Shown here: positions 5,877-12,977 of the stretch, one piece after another | Position numbering within the stretch: position 1 is the stretch's first letter | How the letters are laid out: the number at the start of each line of letters is the position of its first letter | Source: Tetmemena sp. SeJ-2015 | Lineage: Eukaryota; Ciliophora; Spirotrichea; Sporadotrichida; Oxytrichidae | Direction: 5' to 3' | DNA: 15,742 nt | Assembly (NCBI GenBank): GCA_027382625.1 | Contig: JAJKFJ010008175.1 | Span: forward strand, 1 to 15,742 | Notes under the pieces: generated by a model | Told to the model about the DNA's origin: nothing | The model's input: the letters and a program-made list of their open reading frames with translations, nothing else | The model's database searches: none | Program-made: the position numbers and the translations under genes

Positions 5877-8680
5877 ATGCTGCAGAATTATTAACTCCCC
5901 TAGCCAAGAGAAAGCTAGTCATCACTCACTCCTTCTTTCAGCCTAAATCGCTCTCCCAATCTGCCTGATCCCCCTACATTCGCCAACTCAAGCTTACTAC
6001 CAATTACTATTGCCGATGCCCAAGGATAGAATACAAATATATCATTATCTTTTTTAATATAAACATAAAATAAATTATATCACACAAAACAAGTTATATT
6101 TAATTAATATGATATGTTGTTTATATACAATTAATATGCATTTGGAGCTATTTACACAGCTGGTTTAATAAAAATAATGATAAATAGGATGACTTAAAGA
6201 GAACCATGGATAACTTAAACATTAACTGCCTCAGAAAACTCTTAAACCCCGATTTGTAGCACAAATTTATTTTTGAGGAAATTAGAGATTACCTAATCTC
6301 ACTTAATAAGAAAGACACTTATCTCATTATCATTAAAGCATGATCGATTTTGGAGAAAAAATAGCTGATTTAATTTCTATTTAATATATAATTTAAATTA
6401 AATTTAGAGAGAATATGGCCATCAATAAAGCAGCTTACGACTACAATATAGATGACGATGAGCTTGCAGAAAATGATTTTCAGCCTCTCTCAACAATAGA
6501 AATTCAACCTATGCACAAATTATATGGATCTTTGAGTTTAATTTAACCTCCTCTAGAAAATTAATGATTAGAAAATTCATCTTAAATCCTGCCTCCTCAT
6601 ATAGCTTATACCTCTTAATAAAGATAAAGCCCAGCACTCTTGAGTCCCTTCAAAGATTTAGATGATGATGAGACGAGTCAGACAAACACCAACATAAACA
6701 ATATTTCATTTTCTCAGTAAAAGGAAATAGACAATAACAAATAAATCCAAATTTAGCATGAAACTAATCTTCAAAAGAAGAAGTTCTCAACACAAGCTCA
6801 CTATGACAGACTGCTGCTAAAAAATCTCTCATCTAACTTTAAATATGAGTAGATATCCTAATTTTACTTAATTTAAACTAAGAAATGAGTAAGACTAGTC
6901 CATAAAAGGAAAAGAATGACTTCTTAAACCAAAGACTCGCTGAAATAGCCAGGAAAAACGAAACTGAAAGACCTTAGTAAAACAACAAACCTGACTATAT
7001 GATGCAAAAGTATCCAACTTTATTATTATGATTTGTTAATGTTGCTATTTTAAACTTTCTCAGACTAGAAAATGGGGAAGGAATTAAGAATTACCAATGT
7101 GTATGACAACAAGAAAGAAGTAGATCAGATGGCTGACAGAGCTAAGCAAGATGCTATTTTAGATTGTCAAACTTATCTCTTATTTTAATCATCCTTATGT
7201 TTGATAGATGTGAAGAAGGAGATCAAGAAAATCTTAGACAGCAAGACAAGTTTCTATCAAATGCTCAGCCACAAAATCCACGGAAAGTAGAAACCCTTGG
7301 AGGAACACGAGTATGACTAAGTCCTTGAGGAGAGTACAATTTAAAGAGATAATTAAACTAATCAGTTCCGACAAAACGGGAGCTACATTTCATAGAATCC
7401 AAAAAGCAGTTATGGAGTGTAAAGCTGAAACAATAAAAGATTCGATAAGGCACTTAGTGAGTAGAGATTTTAATTTTCTCTTCCTATTTTTCTTGTTAAT
7501 TAATTAGATCTAGGAAAATAATTGATTACCAACAACCTATTGAAGATAAGAGGGAGCTAGATGCGTAGCCAACGGCTTTAAATTTAACCTATGGACAGAT
7601 AATTAATCAATACAACAAGAACCCCATAAAAACTCACAATTCTAGACTGCCTGGTCTGCTTTACAAGTAATTATATTGAACTTTATATGCTTTAATTACA
7701 AGCACCTTGATTAAACATTAGAATACTATGATAATAAAATTCAAGTGGAGAAATATATAAACGCGCACTAAGCTGGCACAGTAAACTATAATGCGGAAGC
7801 CTCATCTCTATTGCCTTTGAAATCAGAGTAAAGAGAGACAGGTTATAACCCATAGAGTCCTCTTGGAGTGCATGATACTCTCAAACGCTATGATCATATC
7901 ATCAAGAATAAGCGCTATGACTAGGTTATGCATAATAAAAAGAGTTTAGGTTAAATTTAACTAACATTATAATAGCAAAGTTAAGATCTCGAGCAGATGG
8001 AGAGACTTTCAGATTTTCATAGAGAGCACAAGCCATAATATTACCCCTAGAATCCAGAGGCAAGCCACAATCTTATTATCTTCAAATTAGTTGATCGATA
8101 AGAATTCTTAAATCTTTACAACCTGTGGTAATTATTTTTTGATTGATTTTTATGAATGTGTATAATTCTGCTTTTGAAACTTATCAGAACAACTTAGTGA
8201 AGATGCTTTTATTTATATAGGATATTGCATTGTTTTTATGCCTATAAAGCCCAAACTTGTGATAAATTTTCAACCCAAAGAGTACGTTAATCACGCCAAT
8301 AACAGTACATTCTATTTATTAAGGGAATAAAATACTTTGTTATTGGATAATAGGATTAAATTAATTCCAGAATCTGGCAAGAGAAATGATATCCTTGTAA
8401 CCGAAACAAAAGGCCAAAGAGACTCTAATCAAGGACGACTATCATTTTTTATATCTGACTAAATTGTAATTAAATTGCTATGTATTCAACCCTGCTGAGA
8501 GGAAAATGCCTCCAGAACAAGAAAGAGATGTCATATTCGTTAGGAAGAATATATTATTAAAACACAATTATAAATATATCAGTTATTAAGAATAGAGATC
8601 CCATGAGGCAAAGTAAAAGCCAATAGTAAAAAAACAGGTCAATTTATAGCAATAAAATAGATGTCAGAAACCTCAAATGA
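5877..8680 (+). CDS. Uncharacterised 726-residue protein (complete, 12 IESs)
   Basis: Starts at ATG 5877 after an A-rich leader and ends at TGA 8678-8680. Removing 12 IESs leaves exactly 727 codons. I do not recognise the family. The N-terminus is Ser/Pro-rich (SFSLNRSPNLPDPPTFANSS), followed by acidic patches (NIDDDELAEND, KDLDDDETSQ) and a Gln/Asn/Lys-rich region. A helical stretch follows at about residues 330-380 (VKKEIKKILDSKTSFYQML, FKEIIKLISSDKTGATFHRI). Then comes a long Tyr/Gln-rich region (EYYDNKIQVEKYINAHQAG). Near the C-terminus is a beta-rich module (AFIYIGYCIVFMPIKPKLV, YHFLYLTKLQLNCYVFNPAE) and then a basic tail. No signal peptide; FIYIGYCIVFM is hydrophobic but short for a membrane span. 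The many in-frame Gln from TAA/TAG are typical of ciliate linkers. Confidence 0.82.
6035..6171. other. IES, 137 bp, pointer AAATA
   Basis: AAATA occurs at 6035-6039 and 6172-6176 around very AT-rich DNA. Excision shifts frame 0 to frame 2 and gives GQNTNNDKQDDLKRTMDNLN. A 4-base AATA alternative nearby would give nearly the same protein. Confidence 0.73.
6334..6425. other. IES, 92 bp, pointer TAAAGCA
   Basis: The 7-base repeat is at 6334-6340 and 6426-6432. The retained form stops at TGA 6341-6343. Excision gives TYLIIIKAAYDYNIDDDELA. Confidence 0.92.
6554..6568. other. Micro-IES, 15 bp, pointer TAGAAAATT
   Basis: TAGAAAATT occurs at 6554-6562 and 6569-6577 with only six bases (AATGAT) between. 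The insert is in frame but carries TGA 6566-6568's reading as part of AAT TAA TGA. Excision gives PPLENSSQILPPH and removes that stop. Confidence 0.86.
6858..6877. other. IES, 20 bp, pointer CTAA
   Basis: CTAA occurs at 6858-6861 and 6878-6881. The upstream frame ends at TGA 6886-6888. Excision gives KYEQISQEMSKTSPQKEKND. A longer repeat nearby (ATGAGTA, 6845/6884) does not keep an open frame and was not used. Confidence 0.62.
7016..7052. other. IES, 37 bp, pointer AACTTT
   Basis: AACTTT occurs at 7016-7021 and 7053-7058. The retained frame stops at TGA a few codons in. Excision gives MMQKYPTFSDQKMGKELRIT. Confidence 0.88.
7160..7204. other. IES, 45 bp, pointer TAGAT, in frame and stop-free
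   Basis: TAGAT occurs at 7160-7164 and 7205-7209. The insert is a multiple of three and open, coding a hydrophobic stretch foreign to its charged surroundings. Excision gives KQDAILDVKKEIKKILDSK. It is inferred from the repeat, AT-richness and protein context only. Confidence 0.66.
7295..7322. other. IES, 28 bp, pointer CCTTG
   Basis: CCTTG occurs at 7295-7299 and 7323-7327. Excision joins HGKQKPL to RRVQFKEIIKLIS and moves frame 1 to frame 2. The insert is not AT-rich, unlike most others here, so confidence is lower. Confidence 0.58.
7462..7504. other. IES, 43 bp, pointer TAGA
   Basis: TAGA occurs at 7462-7465 and 7505-7508 flanking T-rich DNA. Excision gives IRHLVSRSRKIIDYQQPIED. The AGAT repeat one step away (7465/7506) would suit a different upstream frame that needs a further micro-IES. 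Confidence 0.66.
7661..7695. other. IES, 35 bp, pointer TTACAAG
   Basis: The 7-base repeat is at 7661-7667 and 7696-7702. The retained frame stops at TGA 7677-7679. Excision gives RLPGLLYKHLDQTLEYYDNK. Confidence 0.92.
8107..8179. other. IES, 73 bp, pointer CTTA
   Basis: CTTA occurs at 8107-8110 and 8180-8183 around AT-rich DNA containing TGA codons. Excision gives KLVDRQEFLSEQLSEDAFIY. A competing 5-base repeat ACAAC (8118/8189) leads to a poorer reading that needs another excision. Confidence 0.76.
8309..8363. other. IES, 55 bp, pointer ATTC
   Basis: ATTC occurs at 8309-8312 and 8364-8367 around AT-rich DNA. Excision joins EYVNHANNSTF to QNLAREMISLQ, moving frame 0 to frame 1, which is then open to the last IES. 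Confidence 0.77.
8545..8587. other. IES, 43 bp, pointer AAGAATA
   Basis: The 7-base repeat is at 8545-8551 and 8588-8594. Excision gives RDVIFVRKNRDPMRQSKSQQ, and the frame then ends at TGA 8678, just before AT-rich 3' sequence. Confidence 0.87.
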
Positions 8681-8867
8681 AGCCTTTAATAAAGAAAAAC
8701 TTATTGTCCTTTTTTCTTAAAACTATTAAAATATTGAAATTTGATATTAGGCTTTCCCAAATATTTTTAGCTAAGTGACTAAAATATCGAAATTATATTT
8801 GGTTAATTATAACATAAAATCTAAAGTAGTATAAACAAACACCCGACCAATTCAGATCGAAAGAAAA
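8681..8867. other. Spacer between gene at 5877-8680 and ECM29
   Basis: AT-rich, no supported coding frame. It must hold the 3' UTR of the upstream gene and the 5' leader of ECM29. The last ~45 bases are richer in GC and A-tracts (ending AAGAAAAATG), as expected of a leader. Confidence 0.5.
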
Positions 8868-11800
8868 ATGACTTCAATTTAAGAACTAGAAAGAGTCCAT
8901 CTCAGATTCATCAATGTGAAGGATGATGCAAGACTCACGGACATCCTTTCTAAAATCCTTCCTAAGTAAGCTATCTCAATATTTATCTAATGCCACTTGT
9001 AGCATTAATAAAACCATATCATTATTATTAGCATGATTAACGTGTATTTTGAGAAAGATTTGGAAAATGCAGTCCTTCATGGTAACCCAAAGATTTAGGC
9101 ACTCAACCAAATCCTCGACCATCTTCATTTTTAGTATTTTCTTTACATAAACATCTTCATATGAGAATTTAGAATTCTACTGTAGTAAACCCACCTTGGT
9201 CTCAATTGATAGACCTTCTAAATTAAGAATCTTTCTACACTTTCCATAATTTGGCCATCAGAGAGCATGGTCTTACTCGTCTCTTTGAATTCATCTTCGC
9301 TTCATACTCTCGTATCTAAGAATCAAATGATCAGGCATTTTTCCACTCCTTACTTTTGACTCTCGAAAATGAAGAAATTAAGCTGTAACTTAAAGGAAGA
9401 CTCTACTTGCTTCTTTTGCACCGATTCACTCACTATCTTAGGATGAATGAGTTTCCCAAAATTGCTCAATTATTAGAGCCTATAATGACTGAATCCCTGA
9501 AGAAAGCTTTCTTATAGATGAGTTTGTATTTCTTGGTTAACAAGGTTCACCCTAATGGAGTTTAGCCTACACTTGCTAATTCTTTCAGAAATCATCTAGA
9601 AGAGTTAGCACAGAGATTCAGAGATCCACTTAAAGAGACCTAAACTCAGTTTGAGCAGAATTATGAAGAAGTTGTCCTAAGATTAGTAGGTACTGCTCAG
9701 CTATTCTCTGCAGAAGATCAAATCCCATTGCTGTTGGTAGCTAATCTGAGCACGATCAACAAAACTAGAGATCAGGCTGATCTGAGTTTACGCAGTGTCA
9801 TCTAAACTATAAACACTAGAAGCAATACTACTACATCTGAGAGGATTTACTAACTCATATTTAATGAGGCTTACTTCTTCGTAGATTTCCCTGATAGAGA
9901 AGACCAGGGATTAGCTCCATTCGACCCTGCTAATTAGGTTAAACTTATTGATTATTTGGTCAAATTCGAGTGCTCTGCAAATCAACTGCCCTATAATTAG
10001 AGACTTATCTACCACTGCCTTTTTTCAGGCATGTCACAACAGATGGAGAAAATAGGTCTCAACTTTATTCTCATAAGATGAAATTTTTGTTTTAAGTTTT
10101 ATTGTCCACATGATCAGATTCTCAGATTTAGAGAGCGCTTCAAATGTCAGCTTCCTTCGCCAAACTTTGAAACAATCAACCAATTGACCAATCGATTTCA
10201 ATGCATTTCAATCTATCATAAGCTATTAAAGACGAATTTCAAATATTCTAGAGAGTGTTTCTTAAATTCCTTTTTGACCGAAAAGCGTACATGCAAGACC
10301 TGAGTTCTAAAGGCCTGTCTATGATCTATAATATGGGATCCCTAGAGGCAAAGAAATAGCTAGTTGAGTCACTTTCAAAGACCTTAGCTGGAGAGAAGGA
10401 TACTTTGGAGCACAAAGAAAAGGATGAAAACAATGAGCAATATAGCTTATATTCCTCTTTGTTTGTATCACTAATATGAGCTCCTGTTAGAATTTAAAGA
10501 CAATACCTCAACAGAGCAAAGAGAAAAGCTGAAGACTTACAAAGATCTGTGTAACATAGCAGATGAATTAGGCCACAGAGAGCTTATCTATTAGTTCCTT
10601 GAAAGTCATAGGCATCTTTCTCAGTATGAGGATATCAAGAATGCTGCTAAAGGTCTCAATAGAATAATTATGCTAGATGAATAACTGAGAGCAGACCTAT
10701 TGAGGATAGCACCCAAGATATTGCTCATGTCCTATGATCACAACCAAGGAGTTTAATAAACTATGAGAGATCTCTGGAGTAGCATAGTAGAGGTCGAGAA
10801 AGAGGAGCAGATAATTAATGATAGGTGGAAGGAAATATTCGAAGAGGCAATGAGAGGTCTATCTCATAAGGAATACAGAAGAAGGCAGTCTAGTTCTCTG
10901 GCTCTCAGTGACTTGCTGTCTAAAAGAGAATGGACTTAGGTTAAAACTAAGTTTAGAGATTTGTTCTTACAAGCTTTCGTCCTCTTAGATTTAATCTTCA
11001 TTAATTGAAAATTATAGATGACGACAAGGATACAGTAAAGAAGGCTGCATTCTAGCTTGTCTAAACTCTGAAAAGATTTACTCTTAAGAATGGCAACATT
11101 TACACGAATAGCAATGTGGAGGAATTGGAGGAAATCCTATCAATAGTCTTCCCAATGATACTTAATGAAACTATGAAATCTACTATCAAGGGAGTCTCGC
11201 TAATATCAATAGACATCCTTTTCGACCTACTCAAGACCACTTAAAACCAGGGCATGATGCAGAAGTTGAAAATCCAGAATAAGTATGAGAGACAGCTAGT
11301 CTTTAACTACAACTCTGAGCAGAAAATGAAGGAGATTCTTAATAAGTTCTTAGATAAGATCATTATAGAAGTCATTGCAAACATATGTCTAATGAATAAG
11401 GGCGATGAGTATTTGAACTACATAGAGCAATATGCCGCGATGCATGGCATGAAGTCTACAAACTCGAACAGAAACAAGAATGGAATATCCGAGCAGGAGA
11501 TTAATGAATACAAGATCAAGTACACCAAGGACTCATCAAGAGGAGAGATACTCAAGATTTGCAGAGATCAAATGACTACAGAGACTTTTGACAAGGTTCT
11601 TAATCAGTTGATTGTATTCATCAGAACTGGACACGATAATCTTACTAAATCGACTGCCATAGAATTTATCAAGGACATCATTCTGGAAAACAAGCTCACT
11701 CTCATCGGGCCTTAGAATTCAAGAAAAATAGCTCAGAAGCTGATAGAAGTTTATACCATGAACTCAGTTAATAACGTCTTAGGTTTAAAAGATTCAATCA

Positions 11801-12977
11801 AGCTTCTCTATGCTCAACTTTTGGGACTACAGTTCAAGATTCTTAGAGAATTCCCAAATACTGTAAAGCAAGTCATTTTTTCTAATTAAGAAATTAGTTT
11901 TGATATTCATTGATAGCGTCGTCCAACTCCCTAAAGAGCTAGAGTATTTAATTTGCTTGAATGTGTATGAGATCTCCAAGAATTTGCCAGAAGAAATGCT
12001 GAAGTAAGATTAAGGGAAAATATTCAAGCAAGCAATACCTCTAATGTACATCAATCGATTTAAGCTTGAGGATCATGCCATTAAGACCTTGAGCAAAAAG
12101 GCTTACTAGTATATCCAGGATCATGTTTCCCAACTCACTGAAGCAAATCAAGAGGAGATATTCGTTATGGTGAGAGAATGGCTAAACTCCCCACAGTATG
12201 ATGATAGAGTTTCTGCCTCTCTGGCTCTGCAAGATCTAGTGGTGAAGTTGTCAGAAGATGACGTGAGGAATTCCAGCACCGTCAATGACCTCATGATTTA
12301 GCTGTAGGATTTAATAGCGGGAAAGCACTTTAACTAAAAGGAGCTGATTATAGATGGGTACCTGGCTTTGCTAAAACTTAATCGCAAGTATGTTAATGAT
12401 GAGGCATACATCAATAAGCAAGTTGAAATATGTATTGCCTCCATCTAAAAATACACTGAGTCGAAACCCTAGTACAAAATTAAGGTAATCTATCTCCTAA
12501 ACTAGATCTTTAACATATGCCCGGTTGTTTACCCTTAACTCAAAGAAAGAATTATATAATAAAGCATTTTATATAAATGCATATTTTTTTTTAATTTTCG
12601 AGATAATCTTCCAAGAATTAAGTTAATCAGTAAGGAAGATTAGTGAGAAGGCTTCTTTAATTGAGAGCTCAGACGAGTTTGAAGAGAAAAAAGAAGAGGA
12701 GAAAGTAGTATAACAAACTGCAACTCTCTCTTTTGAGAATATACCACTGGTATCTTCCTCTAGATAAGAGATAGAGTAATTCTGTTAACTTAGTCAAGCC
12801 TACTACAACAAAACAAACTGGATGGTGCGTCACTCCATAGTCAAAGCTAGCAGTCAACTATAAATTATATTTTCTATAAACTCTTAAAGATAAAAAAGGA
12901 AGAAATAACTGCAGTTATGATTGAATTCACTAGAAATCTCATCCATATAATATCTGAAGTAGGAGAGAAATAAACAT
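8868..12977 (+). CDS. ECM29: Proteasome adaptor/scaffold ECM29 homologue, central part missing, IES-interrupted
   Basis: ECM29 is a HEAT-repeat protein that binds 26S proteasomes and links them to other structures. ATG 8868 starts MTSIQELERVHLRFINVKDD, the family's ELERV.LR N-terminus. Further matches: AEDQIPLLLVANLSTINKTR; VKLIDYLVKFECSANQLPYN...IYHCLF; RKAYMQDLSSKGLSMIYNMG; KTYKDLCNIADELGHRELIY; RRRQSSSLALSDLLSKREW; and AGKHFNQKELIIDGYLALL (the family's GRTWxGKEELL region). N-terminal sequence (~390 residues, to about 10185) is followed directly by sequence matching animal ECM29 near residue 1050. About 600 residues are therefore absent at 10150-10230, while flanking parts are well conserved. 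This suggests scrambled or dispersed MDSs. The 3' boundary is uncertain: unexcised, the frame ends at TGA 13004-13006; with a TGAA excision it runs into the next gene. Conservation is judged from memory of the family, not an alignment. Confidence 0.85.
8966..9031 (+). other. Spliceosomal intron, 66 nt
   Basis: Begins GTAAGC and ends ATTATTAG, T/A-rich, within CCT AA|...|C ATG. Removal keeps frame 0 and gives KILPNMINVYFEKDLENAV. No pointer repeat of useful length flanks it, so an intron is favoured over an IES. Confidence 0.78.
9120..9151. other. IES, 32 bp, pointer CATCTTCAT
   Basis: The 9-base repeat is at 9120-9128 and 9152-9160. The retained frame ends at TGA 9162-9164. Excision gives NQILDHLHMRIQNSTVVNPP, matching the first HEAT region of ECM29. 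Confidence 0.94.
10064..10097. other. IES, 34 bp, pointer TTTATT
   Basis: TTTATT occurs at 10064-10069 and 10098-10103. The retained frame ends at TGA 10079-10081. Excision gives MEKIGLNFIVHMIRFSDLES, matching the family's LQFVHHI segment. Confidence 0.83.
10150..10230. other. Break in ECM29 colinearity (candidate scrambled junction)
   Basis: Frame 0 (SASNVSFLRQTLKQSTN, TGA at 10182-10184) gives way to frame 1 (AIKDEFQIFQRVFLKFLFDR). The two sides match ECM29 positions roughly 600 residues apart. CAATC at 10173-10177 and 10189-10193 would join the frames by a 16-bp excision, but that would leave the centre missing. The right-hand MDS could begin anywhere between about 10185 and 10220. Confidence 0.55.
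10439..10472. other. IES, 34 bp, pointer AATAT
   Basis: AATAT occurs at 10439-10443 and 10473-10477. The retained frame reaches TGA 10477-10479. Excision gives DENNEQYELLLEFKDNTSTE, followed by the conserved TYKDLC segment. Confidence 0.88.
10986..11014. other. IES, 29 bp, pointer TAGAT
   Basis: TAGAT occurs at 10986-10990 and 11015-11019. The retained frame ends at TGA 11006-11008. Excision gives FVLLDDDKDTVKKAAFQLVQ, matching the family's DDIKESVRKAAELAL. Confidence 0.9.
11873..11906. other. IES, 34 bp, pointer TCATT
   Basis: TCATT occurs at 11873-11877 and 11907-11911. Excision removes AT-rich DNA and gives PNTVKQVIDSVVQLPKELEY in frame. A 10-bp excision with TTGATA (11900/11910) would also restore the frame but leaves low-complexity residues. 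Confidence 0.84.
12547..12612. other. IES, 66 bp, pointer AAGAATTA
   Basis: The 8-base repeat is at 12547-12554 and 12613-12620 around very AT-rich DNA. Excision keeps the same frame and gives YPQLKERIKLIS, matching the family's IPLIKKNSLESS region together with the next junction. Confidence 0.82.
12629..12641. other. Micro-IES, 13 bp (pointer AGT), boundaries uncertain
   Basis: A shift from frame 2 to frame 0 is needed here. AGT at 12629-12631/12642-12644 (13 bp, giving KLISEKASLIESSDEFEE) or AAGG at 12632-12635/12648-12651 (16 bp, giving ISKASLIESS) would both supply it and avoid TGA 12644-12646. The sequence does not choose between them. Confidence 0.45.
12856..12878. other. IES, 23 bp, pointer AACT
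   Basis: AACT occurs at 12856-12859 and 12879-12882. Excision gives HSIVKASSQLLKIKKEEITA, moving frame 0 to frame 2. The longer repeat CTATAAA (12858/12874) does not give the frame needed. Confidence 0.6.
12955..12977. other. Possible IES, 23 bp, pointer TGAA
   Basis: TGAA occurs at 12955-12958 and 12978-12981. Excision would fuse the ECM29 frame (RNLIHIISE) to the next gene's frame (IYYDSNLGLISE). It is the only link between the two, so it decides whether they are one gene. Confidence 0.4.

Noticed and set aside
10082..10312. Continuous frame-2 reading (CPHDQILRFRERFKCQL...) through the ECM29 break
   Set aside because: It is open by chance. Frames 0 and 1 carry the ECM29-like residues on either side, and frame 2 matches neither.
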